From Lonepinella koalarum (GTDB taxonomy: Bacteria > Pseudomonadota > Gammaproteobacteria > Enterobacterales > Pasteurellaceae): a stretch of 45,191 bases of DNA. Under the pieces are notes generated by a model that searched no databases, was not told the origin of the DNA, and saw only the letters and a list, made by a program, of their open reading frames with translations. A program made the translations under genes and the position numbers. Below, one piece after another: positions 8,526 to 19,542 of this stretch. The stretch is taken from NCBI GenBank assembly GCA_030525745.1, contig JAUNED010000014.1, forward strand, positions 1 through 45,191, in the 5' to 3' direction. The stretch's first letter is position 1. Each line of letters starts with the position of its first letter.

Positions 8526-10358
8526 ATGGTGAAATTAACTACGCCACAGAAAAAGAATAAAAAAGCCAAGAAGCCGATGATTTCATCATCGGTAGTAAAA
8601 AATAAACCGACTATAACTCATGAAACCAGTTTTCTGAAATGGCGTTATCGTATTGCTTTAGTTGCTGTATTTTTAGGTATTTTTGCATTGGTGGCGAGAG
8701 CTGCTTATGTGCAAGTGATTAATGCTGAGACTTACACAGATGAAGCGGATAAACGTTCCTTACGGACACAAGAAATTCAATCTGTGAGAGGTTCTATTTT
8801 AGATCGTAACGGGCAATTTTTATCGGTGAGTGTGCCTATGTATTCGATCACTCTTGATCCAAAATTTATTTTAGATGAGAACAGTCTAGATAAAGATCAA
8901 GAACGCTGGAAAGCATTGGCAGATGTGTTAAAAATGCCTTATAAAGATTTAGTTAAGATTGTGGAGAAAAAACCAAAATCCCGTTTTGAATATTTAGTCC
9001 GTCAAGTTGAGCCACAGATTGCAGATTATACCAAACAGCTTAAATTGCCGGGCGTGGTGTTAAAAAATGAGGCTCGTCGTTTTTATCCAAAGGGGGAAGA
9101 AACGGCGCATCTTATTGGATTTACCAATATTGATAATGAAGGTATTGAAGGTATTGAAAAAAGTTTTAATTCCTTACTTGTGGGTAAATCAGGCTCGCTA
9201 ACTTATCGTAAAGATAAGCAAGGTAATATTGTTGAAAATATCGCCGATGTAAAAAAATATGATGCACATAATGTCACCTTGAGTATTGATGAGCGTTTAC
9301 AGTCAATGGTTTATGTTGAAATTAAAAAAGCGGTGGCACAAAATAAAGCACAATCAGGCACAGCAGTATTGGTGGATATTCGTACGGGTGAAGTATTGGC
9401 TATGGTAAATGCTCCTTCGTATAATCCGAATAAACGAAATGGTGTACCTGAGGAATTAATGCGCAACAAAGCAGTCACAGATACTTTTGAGCCGGGCTCC
9501 ACGGTTAAACCTTTTGTTGTTTTAACCGCACTTCAGCGTGGTGTGGTACGTCGTGATGAAGTAATTGATACCGGTCCTTTGATTTTAAATGGCCATGAAG
9601 TAAAAGATGTTGCACCTCGTGATAGACAAACTTTAGATCAAATTTTAGAAAATTCCTCAAACCGAGGGGTGAGTCGCCTTGCATTGCGTATGCCACCTTC
9701 TGCAATGATGGAAACCTATAAAAATGCCGGATTGGGTAAACCGACCGATTTAGGTCTGGGGGGGGAACAGGCAGGTTTATTAAATGCCGATCGTAAACGT
9801 TGGTCGGATATTGAACGGGCGAACGTAGCTTATGGTTATGGTATCAACTCCACTCCTTTACAGATTGCTCGGGCTTATGTGACACTGGGTAGTTTTGGGA
9901 TTTATCGCCCGCTTTCTATTACCAAGGTGGATCCACCTGTTATCGGCAATCGTGTTTTTCCTGAAAAAATTACTAGAGAAGTCGTCAATATGATGGAAAA
10001 AGTGGCCATTAAGAATAAAAGAGCTATGGTTGATGGTTATCGTGTGGCGATTAAAACAGGGACGGCGAAAAAATTGGAAAAAGGCCGTTATGTGGATAAA
10101 TATATGGCCTATACAGCAGGGATTGCACCGGTAACTGATCCACGTTTTGCTTTGGTGATTTTAATTGATGATCCGAAAGCCGGTGAGTATTATGGCGGTG
10201 CTGTTTCTGCACCGGTATTCTCAGCGATTATGGAAAAAGCATTAAGAGCTTATAATATATCGCCTGATGCAGAACCGGATAAAGATCCGAAAAATCAAAA
10301 AAATAGCAAGCGGATTGTGCAAGCGCAACATAAAAGGGACATTCAAAAACCGAATTAG
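8526..10358 (+). CDS. ftsI: Penicillin-binding protein 3 (septal peptidoglycan transpeptidase)
   Basis: Class B PBP that cross-links septal peptidoglycan with FtsW; target of beta-lactams. It has 610 residues, with a basic cytoplasmic tail and a membrane anchor at about 42-60. Pedestal domain residues follow to about 230. The transpeptidase domain has the active-site motif STVK at 325-328, SSN at 377-379 and KTG at 510-512. Residues aligned with the H. influenzae resistance positions 517 and 526 (offset of two here) are Lys515 and Asp524, while the position equivalent to S385 is Ser383. One USS in reverse encodes LTALQ just after the active-site helix. The stop codon overlaps a GTG that could start murE. 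Confidence 0.97.
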   Translation: MVKLTTPQKKNKKAKKPMISSSVVKNKPTITHETSFLKWRYRIALVAVFLGIFALVARAAYVQVINAETYTDEADKRSLRTQEIQSVRGSILDRNGQFLSVSVPMYSITLDPKFILDENSLDKDQERWKALADVLKMPYKDLVKIVEKKPKSRFEYLVRQVEPQIADYTKQLKLPGVVLKNEARRFYPKGEETAHLIGFTNIDNEGIEGIEKSFNSLLVGKSGSLTYRKDKQGNIVENIADVKKYDAHNVTLSIDERLQSMVYVEIKKAVAQNKAQSGTAVLVDIRTGEVLAMVNAPSYNPNKRNGVPEELMRNKAVTDTFEPGSTVKPFVVLTALQRGVVRRDEVIDTGPLILNGHEVKDVAPRDRQTLDQILENSSNRGVSRLALRMPPSAMMETYKNAGLGKPTDLGLGGEQAGLLNADRKRWSDIERANVAYGYGINSTPLQIARAYVTLGSFGIYRPLSITKVDPPVIGNRVFPEKITREVVNMMEKVAIKNKRAMVDGYRVAIKTGTAKKLEKGRYVDKYMAYTAGIAPVTDPRFALVILIDDPKAGEYYGGAVSAPVFSAIMEKALRAYNISPDAEPDKDPKNQKNSKRIVQAQHKRDIQKPN

Positions 10359-10369
10359 TGAGAAAAACA

Positions 10370-11839
10370 ATGAAAAATTTGACCGCACTTTTAGGTGAAA
10401 AATGGGCAGATTTTGCCGATATCGCCATTGCTGATATGACATTAGACAGCCGTTCAGTGACGAATGGCTGTCTTTTCGTTGCAATCAAAGGACATACTGT
10501 TGATGGTAGACAATTTATTACACAAGCTATCGAAAAGGGAGCTGTAGCAGTATTGGCCGAATGTGATGAAGTCAATCAACATTTACAGATTAAGATAGAA
10601 AATCATGTGCCTGTGATTGCTTATTTCAAGTTGGCTGAAAATCTGTCTCAATTAGCCGATATTTTCTATGACAAACCTTCCAAAAAACTGAGTTTGATCG
10701 GGATTACCGGTACTAATGGTAAAACCACTATTTCACAACTTTTAGCTCGGTGGACACAAATTTTAGGTAAAAAATCAGCGGTGATGGGAACGATTGGTAA
10801 TGGCTTATTTGGCGATGTGAAGCCTGCAACCAATACAACAGGTTCAGCATTGGAAGTACAATCCGCTTTAGCTGATTTTGTCGCAAAGGGCGCTGATTTT
10901 GCGGCAATTGAAGTCTCATCTCATGGGCTGGTACAAAAACGGGTTGAAGCGTTGCAGTTTGACGCAGTAGTTTTTACTAATCTAAGCCGCGATCATTTAG
11001 ATTACCACGGCACAATGGCAGACTATGCTAATGCCAAAAAACGCTTGTTTAGTGAATTGAAATCTCAATATCAGATTATTAATGCCGATGATGAAATCGG
11101 TCTTCAATGGTTGGCAGAGTTGCCTAATGCTGTGGCGGTAAGTTGTCAGCCGAATTTTAAGCCGGAACATAAAACTTGGCTAAAAGTGACCGCACTTTCT
11201 TTCCATTCTCAGGGGGCGAAGATTCAATTTAGCTCCAGCTGGGGGAAGGGAAATTTTTATAGCCCATTAATTGGGGCCTTTAACGTCAGTAACTTAATGT
11301 TAGTGGCTGCCACATTACTTTCACTAGGTTATCCGTTAGCAGATTTAGAACGTACAGTATCAGGTTTAAGTGGTGTGTGTGGTCGTATGGAAATGATTGC
11401 CACAGAAAATAAACCTACGGTGATTGTGGATTATGCTCACACACCGGATGCATTGGAAAAAGCCTTGCAAGCTGCTCGCATTCATTGTGAGGGAAAATTG
11501 TGGTGCATTTTCGGTTGTGGTGGTGACAGAGACAGCGGTAAACGCCCGTTAATGGCAAGCATTGCGGAGCAATTAGCGGACAAGGTGATCGCCACAGATG
11601 ATAATCCGAGAACAGAAAACCCGACTCAAATTATGGCTGATATTTTAAGTGGATTTAACGTACCACAAAGCGTCCAAGTAATTCACGACCGTGAGCAAGC
11701 TATTCGTACAGCTATTGAAAGTGCGGTGGAAAATGACGTGATTTTAATAGCCGGAAAAGGCCACGAAGATTATCAAATTATCGGTACGGAAAAACGTTAT
11801 TTTTCCGATCAAGATACAGCAAGAAAGTATTTGGGATAA
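10370..11839 (+). CDS. murE: UDP-MurNAc-tripeptide synthetase (meso-diaminopimelate adding)
   Basis: Adds meso-DAP to UDP-MurNAc-L-Ala-D-Glu in the cytoplasm. It has 489 residues from ATG 10370; a GTG at 10358 overlapping the ftsI stop is possible but would add only RKT-type residues and lacks support. The ATP loop GTNGKTT is at 114-120. The amino-acid selectivity motif DNPR is at 411-414, which indicates DAP rather than lysine. [17 protein letters not shown] and [13 protein letters not shown] are conserved. Three USS cores are embedded in the codons: LTALL at the very N-terminus, VTALS, and ESAVE. Confidence 0.97.
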   Translation: MKNLTALLGEKWADFADIAIADMTLDSRSVTNGCLFVAIKGHTVDGRQFITQAIEKGAVAVLAECDEVNQHLQIKIENHVPVIAYFKLAENLSQLADIFYDKPSKKLSLIGITGTNGKTTISQLLARWTQILGKKSAVMGTIGNGLFGDVKPATNTTGSALEVQSALADFVAKGADFAAIEVSSHGLVQKRVEALQFDAVVFTNLSRDHLDYHGTMADYANAKKRLFSELKSQYQIINADDEIGLQWLAELPNAVAVSCQPNFKPEHKTWLKVTALSFHSQGAKIQFSSSWGKGNFYSPLIGAFNVSNLMLVAATLLSLGYPLADLERTVSGLSGVCGRMEMIATENKPTVIVDYAHTPDALEKALQAARIHCEGKLWCIFGCGGDRDSGKRPLMASIAEQLADKVIATDDNPRTENPTQIMADILSGFNVPQSVQVIHDREQAIRTAIESAVENDVILIAGKGHEDYQIIGTEKRYFSDQDTARKYLG

Positions 11840-11842
11840 ACT

Positions 11843-13348
11843 ATGATTACATTATCTTTGCAACAGGTTAGCGAAATTTTACAGGCTGAATTGTCGCTTT
11901 ATGTTGATCAGGAAAAGCCACTGACAGAAAACGCCGATATGACATTAGACGAATTTTTCACGTTTAATGATAATAAATTTGAAGAGGTTATTGAAAATGT
12001 CAGCACAGATACTCGGCAAAAAACGGAAAAGGGTTTATTTTTTGCCTTAAAAGGCGAAAAATTTGATGCCCATGATTATTTGCCACAGGCTGTTGCACAG
12101 GGGTGTGTAGCCGTAGTCGTGGATCATCTTTGTGAAACCGTTGAAGTGCCGCAATTAATTGTCAAAGATACTCGTTTGGCATTGGGTGAGTTGGCAAAAT
12201 GGTTGAAAACGGAAATTAATCCGAGAACGCTGGCAATAACAGGTTCATCGGGAAAAACCACAGTCAAAGAAATGACTGCCTCGATTTTACAACAAACGGC
12301 GGGCGACCCAGAAGCGGTATTATTTACTAACGGCAATTTTAACAATGACATTGGCGTGCCTTTGACCTTATTGCGTCTTGAACCTAAACATCAATTTGCA
12401 GTCATTGAATTAGGGGCAAACCATCAAGGTGAAATTGCTTATACAACCGGTTTAGTGCGTCCGGATGTGGCATTAATCAATAATGTAGCAGCAGCACATT
12501 TGGAGGGGTTTGGTTCTATTGAGGGCGTCGCAGAGGCTAAGGGTGAGATTTATACCGGCGTACCTGATCAGGGCATTTGTATTATGGAACAAGGCTATTC
12601 CGATCTTTATTATAAGCCGTTTTGGGATCAGCAAATTGGGGATAGTATTATTCGATTATTTTCCGTCACAGATCGTTGTGCGGATTATTATGCGACAGAT
12701 ATTCAACTGACAGAAACGGGGGCTACTTTCACGTTACACAGTATTGATGATGGTCGAGAGAATTATGATGGATCTATTAATGAGGGTAAAATTAAAATCA
12801 ATTTACCTTATTTAGGAATGCACAATGTACATAATGCCTTAGCGGCTGCCTCTTTGACATTGAATGTGGGGGCGAATTTAGAAGATATCAAAGCCGGTTT
12901 GGAACAAAAATCCCAAGTAAAAGGGCGTTTATTTCCGATTCAGCCTTGCGAAAATTTGCTTTTATTGGACGACACTTACAACGCCAATGTGGATTCTCTT
13001 AAAGCCGCTGTTGATGTGTTAAAAAAATATGAGGCTTTCCGCATTTTAGCCGTTGGCGATATGGCGGAATTAGGCGATAATACACAACTTTGTCATCAGC
13101 AAGTAGCCGATTACGTCAAGTCGGCCGAATTAGATGCGGTAGCGAGTTTTGGTACGCAAAGTGCGGTCATTTCTGAGGCAGTTTTAGGGCAACATTTTAC
13201 CGATAAAGCCACAATGTCCGATAATTTGGCTACATTAATTGCTGAAAAATTAAAAGATAATCAAAAAGTTGTGTTATTAGCAAAAGGGTCACGCAGTATG
13301 AAAATGGAAGATGTGATCTATTCCCTCAAGGATAAATTTGTATGTTAG
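11843..13348 (+). CDS. murF: UDP-MurNAc-tripeptide--D-alanyl-D-alanine ligase
   Basis: Joins D-Ala-D-Ala (from DdlB) to the UDP-MurNAc tripeptide, completing the soluble precursor. The ATP loop GSSGKTT is at 134-140, and [36 protein letters not shown] and [13 protein letters not shown] are intact, so it should be active. At 501 residues it is about 45-50 longer than E. coli MurF. By eye the extra sequence is an acidic stretch at about residues 19-50, between the first helix and the STDTR motif, plus about 12 residues before INLPYLG. The gene begins 3 bases after murE and overlaps mraY by 7 bases. Confidence 0.96.
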   Translation: MITLSLQQVSEILQAELSLYVDQEKPLTENADMTLDEFFTFNDNKFEEVIENVSTDTRQKTEKGLFFALKGEKFDAHDYLPQAVAQGCVAVVVDHLCETVEVPQLIVKDTRLALGELAKWLKTEINPRTLAITGSSGKTTVKEMTASILQQTAGDPEAVLFTNGNFNNDIGVPLTLLRLEPKHQFAVIELGANHQGEIAYTTGLVRPDVALINNVAAAHLEGFGSIEGVAEAKGEIYTGVPDQGICIMEQGYSDLYYKPFWDQQIGDSIIRLFSVTDRCADYYATDIQLTETGATFTLHSIDDGRENYDGSINEGKIKINLPYLGMHNVHNALAAASLTLNVGANLEDIKAGLEQKSQVKGRLFPIQPCENLLLLDDTYNANVDSLKAAVDVLKKYEAFRILAVGDMAELGDNTQLCHQQVADYVKSAELDAVASFGTQSAVISEAVLGQHFTDKATMSDNLATLIAEKLKDNQKVVLLAKGSRSMKMEDVIYSLKDKFVC

Positions 13349-14424
13349 TTTGGCTTGTCACGTATTTAGAACAATATTTCACTGCATTTCACGCATTCTC
13401 TTATTTAACCGTGAGAGCAGTGTTGGCGCTATTGACCGCTTTATTATTATCTCTTTGGGTTGGTCCCAAAATGATTCGCCGTTTGCAGATTTTCAAATTT
13501 GGGCAAGAAGTACGTAGCGAGGGGCCGGAAAGCCATTATCAAAAGCGTGGTACGCCGACTATGGGCGGTATTATGATTTTGGCGACGATTACCCTAAGTA
13601 CTTTGCTTTGGAGTGATTTAAAAAATCCTTATATTTGGATCAGTTTGTTTGTATTGCTTGGTTACGGTGTGATCGGTTTTGTTGATGATTACCGCAAAAT
13701 TAAATACAAAAATACCGATGGTTTAATTGCCCGTTGGAAATATTTTTGGTTGTCGGTAGTGGCTTTGGTCGCTGTGTTTGCTATGTATTGTATTGGTAAG
13801 GATAGCGATGCTACCCGTTTAGTTGTGCCGTTTTTTAAAGAAATCATGCCTCAGTTGGGCTTATTTTATATTGTACTGGCATATTTTGTGATTGTCGGTA
13901 CCAGTAACGCAGTGAATTTAACTGACGGTTTGGATGGTTTAGCTATTATGCCGACCGTTTTTGTTGCCGGTGCTTTTGCCTTGATTGCTTGGGCAACAGG
14001 CAATGTTGAATGGTCAAAATATTTGTATATCCCATACATTAAATTTACCTCTGAATTAGTGATTTTTTGTACGGCAATTGTGGGAGCCGGATTGGGTTTC
14101 CTTTGGTTCAATACCTATCCTGCACAAGTTTTTATGGGGGATGTGGGGTCTTTAGCCCTAGGTGGAGCGTTAGGGACGATTGCCGTATTGGTTCGCCAAG
14201 AATTTCTGTTAGTGATTATGGGCGGTGTGTTTGTGATGGAAACCCTGTCGGTGATTTTACAGGTAGGTTCTTATAAATTACGCAAAAAACGTATTTTCCG
14301 TATGGCACCTATTCATCACCACTACGAATTAAAAGGCTGGCCGGAACCACGTGTAATTATCCGCTTTTGGATTATTTCTTTAATGTTGGTATTACTCGGT
14401 TTGGTGACGTTAAAACTTCGCTAG
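13342..14424 (+). CDS. mraY: Phospho-N-acetylmuramoyl-pentapeptide transferase (lipid I synthase)
   Basis: Transfers phospho-MurNAc-pentapeptide to undecaprenyl phosphate at the inner membrane. 360 residues, the same length as E. coli MraY, with about ten membrane segments. The catalytic motifs [29 protein letters not shown] and the cytoplasmic HHHYELKGW triad loop are present. GTPTMGG near residue 71 is also typical. The start overlaps the end of murF. Confidence 0.97.
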   Translation: MLVWLVTYLEQYFTAFHAFSYLTVRAVLALLTALLLSLWVGPKMIRRLQIFKFGQEVRSEGPESHYQKRGTPTMGGIMILATITLSTLLWSDLKNPYIWISLFVLLGYGVIGFVDDYRKIKYKNTDGLIARWKYFWLSVVALVAVFAMYCIGKDSDATRLVVPFFKEIMPQLGLFYIVLAYFVIVGTSNAVNLTDGLDGLAIMPTVFVAGAFALIAWATGNVEWSKYLYIPYIKFTSELVIFCTAIVGAGLGFLWFNTYPAQVFMGDVGSLALGGALGTIAVLVRQEFLLVIMGGVFVMETLSVILQVGSYKLRKKRIFRMAPIHHHYELKGWPEPRVIIRFWIISLMLVLLGLVTLKLR

Positions 14425-14432
14425 GATTGAAA

Positions 14433-15749
14433 ATGGCAGATTATAAAAATAAAAATATCGTTGTGATTGGTTTAGGCAAGACCGGCTTGTCTTGTGTGGA
14501 TTTTTTATTGAAAAAGCAAGCCAATGTTCGCGTGATTGATACCAGAGCTAATCCGAGTGGAGCAGAGCAATTACCACAATCAGTTCCTTTACATATGGGA
14601 GGATTAAATCAAGATTGGTTACTTAGCAGCGATATGATTATCATTAGCCCCGGCTTGGCAGTGAAAACACCTGAAATTCAGACCGCACTTTCTGCTGGTG
14701 TAGAGGTGATTGGTGATATTGAATTATTCTGCCGTGAAGTGAATGAAAAAGGCACGCCGATTATTGCGATTACCGGTTCTAACGGTAAAAGTACGGTGAC
14801 AACTTTAACTACAGAAATGGCAAAAGCTGATGGGCGACGAGTAGGGATGGGGGGCAATATCGGTATTCCTGCGTTATCTTTGCTTAATGATGACTATGAT
14901 TTATATGTGCTGGAATTATCCAGTTTCCAATTGGAAACTACTTATAGTTTAAAAGCTGCAGCGGCAACGGTATTAAATGTGACGGAAGATCATATGAACC
15001 GTTATGTAGATTTAGAAGATTATCGCCAAGCCAAGCTCAATATTTACTACAATGCCGGGATTGCGGTGATTAATGCTGAAGATCCTCTTACGAAAGAAGA
15101 CGGAAAACAAAGTGCGGTAGAAATCTTGAGTTTTGCTGAAAATAATGCGGATTACTGGCTGAAAACGGAAAACGGAAAGCAATTTTTAATGGCGAAAAAT
15201 CAAGTGATTTTGCCTTGTGATGAATTGAAAATTGCCGGTCGTCATAACTATATGAATGCACTTGCCTCCATTGCGTTGGTGCAAGCGGTGGGTGTAAAAA
15301 CACAAGGAATTTTAACCGCACTTCGCCAATTTCATGGATTAGATCACCGTTTCCAGTTAGCCCATTTTGCAGATAATGTACGTTGGATTAACGATTCTAA
15401 AGCAACCAATGTGGGGAGTACAGTTGCTGCCTTAACGGGACTATATGTGGCAGGAACCTTACATTTATTGTTAGGTGGAGACGGAAAGGGAGCAGATTTT
15501 TCTGAATTACAAAAATTAATTGATCAGCCGAATATTCATTGTTATTGCTTTGGTCAAGATGGTGCGGCATTGGCTACCTTATCCAAACAAAGCCAATTGT
15601 TTGATACGATGGCACAGGCGATAGAGGCGATTCGTCCAAGATTAGAAAGTGGCGATATGGTTTTGCTGTCGCCGGCTTGCGCAAGTTTAGATCAATTCAG
15701 TTCTTTTGAAAAACGGGGAGAAGAATTTACCCGTTTGGCGAAATTATAG
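14433..15749 (+). CDS. murD: UDP-MurNAc-L-alanine--D-glutamate ligase
   Basis: Adds D-Glu to UDP-MurNAc-L-Ala. 438 residues from ATG 14433, chosen because the protein then opens with the Rossmann motif VVIGLGKTGLS as in homologues; an upstream in-frame ATG at 14367 lies inside mraY. The ATP loop GSNGKSTVTTL, the VLNVTEDHMNRY block, and the C-terminal WINDSKATNVGSTVAAL and LLSPACASLDQF blocks are complete. Three USS cores are in codons (QTALS, QSAVE, LTALR). Confidence 0.97.
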   Translation: MADYKNKNIVVIGLGKTGLSCVDFLLKKQANVRVIDTRANPSGAEQLPQSVPLHMGGLNQDWLLSSDMIIISPGLAVKTPEIQTALSAGVEVIGDIELFCREVNEKGTPIIAITGSNGKSTVTTLTTEMAKADGRRVGMGGNIGIPALSLLNDDYDLYVLELSSFQLETTYSLKAAAATVLNVTEDHMNRYVDLEDYRQAKLNIYYNAGIAVINAEDPLTKEDGKQSAVEILSFAENNADYWLKTENGKQFLMAKNQVILPCDELKIAGRHNYMNALASIALVQAVGVKTQGILTALRQFHGLDHRFQLAHFADNVRWINDSKATNVGSTVAALTGLYVAGTLHLLLGGDGKGADFSELQKLIDQPNIHCYCFGQDGAALATLSKQSQLFDTMAQAIEAIRPRLESGDMVLLSPACASLDQFSSFEKRGEEFTRLAKL

Positions 15750-15757
15750 GGAAAATA

Positions 15758-16948
15758 ATGCAGTTAATTGAGAAGATTAAAACCGAATATCAGCGTTGGA
15801 CAACAGTTACACCAAGTAATTTGCTATATGACAGAGCATTATTATGGTTATTTGTTGTGTTGCTATTGGTTGGGCTGATAATGGTGACTTCTGCCTCAAT
15901 TCCTATTGGTACAAGATTGCAAAATGATCCTTTTTATTTTGCCAAGCGTGATGTGTTATATGTGGCTACCTCATTGCTGACTTTTTATATTACCTTGAAA
16001 ATTCCTATAGATAAGTGGAAAGATTGGCAAGTGTTGATTTTTTTTATTGCTATTTTTTTACTGTTAATGGTGGCAATCCCCGGGATAGGTAAAAGCATTA
16101 ATGGCGCAAGACGTTGGATTCCGCTTGGTATTATGAATTTTCAACCGGCAGAATTTGCAAAATTAGCCTTAATTTGTTTTTTGGCAGGTTATTTTACTCG
16201 TCGTTATGATGAAGTCCGTGTGCGTAAACTCAGTGCTTTTAAGCCGTTTGTTGTAGTTGGTTTATTGGGTGCTTTATTGCTTTTACAACCTGACTTAGGT
16301 AGCACAGTCGTATTGTTTGTCATCACATTTGGCCTACTGTTTATTGTTGGAGCCAACTTTTTACAATTCGCCGCATTAGGCGTATTGGGGGCAGTACTAT
16401 TTGTGTGGTTGGTACTGACTTCAGCCTATCGTTTAAAACGTTTCACGGGCTTTATGGATCCCTTTAAAGATCCCTATGGTACGGGGTTCCAGTTATCAAA
16501 TTCCTTAATGGCATTTGGGCGTGGTGAATTTTTTGGGGAAGGATTAGGGAATTCTATTCAAAAATTAGAGTATTTGCCTGAAGCACATACGGACTTTGTT
16601 ATGGCTGTTGTGGGTGAAGAATTTGGTTTTTTCGGTATTTTAATCATGATTGCGCTATTACTTTTATTAGTCTTAAGGGCAATGAAGATTGGCCGTGAAT
16701 CTCTGCAAATAGAACAACGCTTCAAAGGTTTTTTTGCCTTTGGTATCAGTTTTTGGATTTTCTTCCAAGGGTTTGTGAACTTAGGTATGGCTATGGGCTT
16801 ATTGCCAACGAAAGGCTTAACTTTCCCATTAGTCAGTTATGGGGGGTCCAGTTTAGTGATAATGTCCATTAGTATTGCGATTTTATTACGAATTGATCAT
16901 GAAAACCGTTTGATGCGTGGTGGGCAAGCACGATTATTAGACGATTAA
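15758..16948 (+). CDS. ftsW: Septal peptidoglycan polymerase FtsW (SEDS family)
   Basis: SEDS glycosyltransferase that polymerises lipid II with FtsI at the septum. 396 residues with about ten membrane segments. SEDS landmarks are visible: a GARRWIPLG loop with FQPAEFAKLA, a large periplasmic loop containing DPYGTGFQLSNSLMAFGRGEFFG and LPEAHTDFVMAVVGEE (the catalytic Asp is expected here), and GLTFPLVSYGGSSL near the C-terminus. It sits between murD and murG, which distinguishes it from the rod-shape paralogue RodA. Confidence 0.96.
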   Translation: MQLIEKIKTEYQRWTTVTPSNLLYDRALLWLFVVLLLVGLIMVTSASIPIGTRLQNDPFYFAKRDVLYVATSLLTFYITLKIPIDKWKDWQVLIFFIAIFLLLMVAIPGIGKSINGARRWIPLGIMNFQPAEFAKLALICFLAGYFTRRYDEVRVRKLSAFKPFVVVGLLGALLLLQPDLGSTVVLFVITFGLLFIVGANFLQFAALGVLGAVLFVWLVLTSAYRLKRFTGFMDPFKDPYGTGFQLSNSLMAFGRGEFFGEGLGNSIQKLEYLPEAHTDFVMAVVGEEFGFFGILIMIALLLLLVLRAMKIGRESLQIEQRFKGFFAFGISFWIFFQGFVNLGMAMGLLPTKGLTFPLVSYGGSSLVIMSISIAILLRIDHENRLMRGGQARLLDD

Positions 16949-16970
16949 GTAGAGTATAAAAGGATAATTT

Positions 16971-18032
16971 GTGGCAGAGAAAAAAAGATTATTAATTATG
17001 GCCGGTGGTACAGGTGGTCATGTATTTCCGGCGATTGCGGTGGCAGAATATTTACAGCAACAAGGCTGGGAAATTTGTTGGCTTGGCACAGCAGATCGCA
17101 TGGAAGCTCAGCTTGTGCCTAAACATGGAATTCCGATTAAATTTATTCAAATTTCGGGTATTCGTGATAAAGGCATTGGCGCTTTATTAAAAGCACCTTT
17201 TGCGATTTTTAAAGCTGTGTTACAAGCAAGAAAAATCATTCGTGAATATAGGCCAAACGCCGTGTTGGGAATGGGGGGGTATGTTTCGGGCCCGGGGGGC
17301 ATTGCAGCAAAATTATGTGGTGTGCCAGTGATTTTACACGAACAAAATGCGGTTGCAGGTTTAACTAATCGTTGGCTTTCCAAAATTGCCAAACGTACAT
17401 TACAGGCATTTCCAACGGCTTTTGTTGGTGAAGAAACCGTAGGTAATCCGGTACGTTCAGATTTATTTGCTACCGCTTTACCCGAACAACGTTTCTCTGA
17501 GCGTGAGGGAAAATTGCGTTTATTAGTTGTGGGTGGTAGTCAGGGGGCAAGAGTATTAAACTTAACCATACCAAAAGTAGTGAATGCTTTATGGGATAAA
17601 TTGGACGTACATCATCAAGTTGGGGCAGGCTCAACGGATTATGTTAGTGCTCTTTATGAAGAACAAGCTAAAAGTGCGGTCAAAATTACCGAATTTATTG
17701 ATAATATGGCAGAAGCCTATGCTTGGGCAGATCTGGTTATTTGTCGAGCGGGAGCCTTAACGGTTTCCGAATTGGCGGCAGTTGGTACACCGGCCGTGTT
17801 TATTCCTTTCCAGCATAAAGATCGCCAACAATACTTAAATGCGACCTATTTAGCAGAGGTGAATGCGGCAAAAATTATTGAACAAACTGATTTAAATGCG
17901 GAAGTATTGATTGAGTTAATTAACGGCCTTGACCGAGAGAAATTAATGCAGATGGCAATTACGGCGAAATCAATGGCTAAGCCTTTGGCTGCCCAACGGG
18001 TTGCAGAAGTGATTATTGAAAACGCAAATTAA
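16971..18032 (+). CDS. murG: Lipid II synthase MurG (GlcNAc transferase)
   Basis: Adds GlcNAc from UDP-GlcNAc to lipid I on the inner face of the membrane. 353 residues. The glycine-rich GGTGGHVFP loop is at 12-20; [12 protein letters not shown] and the C-terminal [11 protein letters not shown] and [28 protein letters not shown] nucleotide-sugar blocks are intact. The start is GTG, preceded by AAAGGA 8 bases upstream; homologues begin at the same place. Confidence 0.97.
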   Translation: MAEKKRLLIMAGGTGGHVFPAIAVAEYLQQQGWEICWLGTADRMEAQLVPKHGIPIKFIQISGIRDKGIGALLKAPFAIFKAVLQARKIIREYRPNAVLGMGGYVSGPGGIAAKLCGVPVILHEQNAVAGLTNRWLSKIAKRTLQAFPTAFVGEETVGNPVRSDLFATALPEQRFSEREGKLRLLVVGGSQGARVLNLTIPKVVNALWDKLDVHHQVGAGSTDYVSALYEEQAKSAVKITEFIDNMAEAYAWADLVICRAGALTVSELAAVGTPAVFIPFQHKDRQQYLNATYLAEVNAAKIIEQTDLNAEVLIELINGLDREKLMQMAITAKSMAKPLAAQRVAEVIIENAN

Positions 18033-18040
18033 CGGAATAT

Positions 18041-19477
18041 ATGGTAATGAAAGAAAGACAACAAAAAATCAGACAAACCGTACCTAGTATGCGTCGAGTA
18101 CAGCAAATTCATTTTGTCGGTATTGGCGGTGCTGGTATGGGGGGAATTGCAGAAGTATTGGTTAATGAAGGATATAGTGTAACAGGTTCGGATATTGCAG
18201 AAAGTGCGGTCACAAATCGTTTAGTTTCGTTAGGTGCAAGAGTGTTTTTCGGTCATCAAGCGGAAAACGTTGAAAATGCCAGTGTTGTGGTGGTGTCTAG
18301 TGCGATTAAAGAAGATAACGTGGAAGTGATAGCAGCAAGGGAAAGACGTATCCCTGTCATCCAACGGGCGCAAATGTTGGCAGAAATCATGCGTTTTCGC
18401 CATGGTATTGCGATTGCAGGTACGCATGGGAAAACCACAACAACAGCAATGATTTCAATGATTTATACTCAAGCAGGACTTGACCCGACATTTGTTAATG
18501 GTGGATTGGTAAAATCAGCAGGCACAAATGCTTATTTGGGCGCAAGCCGTTATTTGATTGCTGAGGCTGATGAAAGTGATGCTTCTTTCTTACATTTACA
18601 ACCAATGGTTTCGGTGGTTACGAATATCGAACCTGATCATATGGAAACTTATCATGGTGATTTTGAGGAAATGAAACGAACTTATGTGAATTTCCTGCAT
18701 AATTTACCTTTTTATGGATTGGCGGTGATGTGTGCAGATGATCCCGTGTTAATGGAATTAGTGCCGCAAGTAGGCCGCCAAGTGATTAGTTACGGTTTCA
18801 GTGAAAATGCGGATTATCGTATTGAAAATTATGAACAAACTGGCTTTCAGGGGCATTATGATGTTATTACTCCGACAGGTGAACGAATTCAGATTTTATT
18901 AAATGTACCGGGGAAACATAATGCATTAAATGCGACTGCTGCATTGGCGGTAGCCAAAGAAGAAGGTATTTCCAATGAAGCAATTTTGGCGGCCTTGGCA
19001 GATTTCCAAGGAGCTGGTAGACGTTTTGATCAGTTGGGTGAATTTATTCGTCCAAACGGAAAAGTGATGTTGGTAGATGATTATGGACATCATCCGACTG
19101 AAGTAGGTGTAACTATTCAGGCTGCACGTTCAGGCTGGCAAAATAAACGTATTGTAATGTTGTTCCAGCCTCATCGTTATTCTCGAACCAGAGATTTGTT
19201 TGATGATTTTGTACAGGTACTTTCACAGGTTGATGTACTGATTTTGCTTGATGTGTATGCAGCAGGTGAAGCACCGATTGCCGGTGCAGATAGCCGTGCA
19301 TTAGCTCGCTCAATTCGTAATTTAGGGAAAGTTGATCCGATTTTCGTTTCCGATCATGCTCAGCTGGTGGAAATTATGGATCAAGTATTGCAAGATGGCG
19401 ATTTAATTTTGGCTCAAGGAGCGGGAAATGTGAGTAAATTATCCCGTAACTTAGTGGAATATTGGACGCAACAATAA
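18041..19477 (+). CDS. murC: UDP-N-acetylmuramate--L-alanine ligase
   Basis: First amino-acid ligase of the wall pathway. 478 residues from ATG 18041; a second ATG two codons on (18047) is equally plausible. The Rossmann motif [16 protein letters not shown] is at 25-40 and the ATP loop GTHGKTTTT at 127-135. [24 protein letters not shown] and FQPHRYSRT are conserved. A USS encodes ESAVT. Eight bases separate it from murG. Confidence 0.97.
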   Translation: MVMKERQQKIRQTVPSMRRVQQIHFVGIGGAGMGGIAEVLVNEGYSVTGSDIAESAVTNRLVSLGARVFFGHQAENVENASVVVVSSAIKEDNVEVIAARERRIPVIQRAQMLAEIMRFRHGIAIAGTHGKTTTTAMISMIYTQAGLDPTFVNGGLVKSAGTNAYLGASRYLIAEADESDASFLHLQPMVSVVTNIEPDHMETYHGDFEEMKRTYVNFLHNLPFYGLAVMCADDPVLMELVPQVGRQVISYGFSENADYRIENYEQTGFQGHYDVITPTGERIQILLNVPGKHNALNATAALAVAKEEGISNEAILAALADFQGAGRRFDQLGEFIRPNGKVMLVDDYGHHPTEVGVTIQAARSGWQNKRIVMLFQPHRYSRTRDLFDDFVQVLSQVDVLILLDVYAAGEAPIAGADSRALARSIRNLGKVDPIFVSDHAQLVEIMDQVLQDGDLILAQGAGNVSKLSRNLVEYWTQQ

Positions 19478-19480
19478 TGA

Positions 19481-19523
19481 AAAAGTGCGGTGCAAAATCT
19501 CATTGTTTTTTGACCGCACTTTT
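19481..19523 (+). terminator. Inverted USS pair between murC and ddlB (hairpin, possible attenuator)
   Basis: AAAAGTGCGGT (19481-19491) and ACCGCACTTTT (19513-19523) make an 11-bp stem with a 21-nt loop, followed by AATAAAAAAG rather than a pure T-run. This is the only non-coding spacer of note within the mur genes. It may weaken transcription into ddlB, but efficient termination is unlikely because no other ddlB promoter is evident. Confidence 0.5.
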
Positions 19524-19542
19524 AATAAAAAAGAGAGATAAG

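Noticed and set aside
10228-10575. A 115-codon reverse frame across the ftsI-murE junction
   Set aside because: Both genes on the forward strand are certain and the reverse product is Phe- and Cys-rich without pattern.
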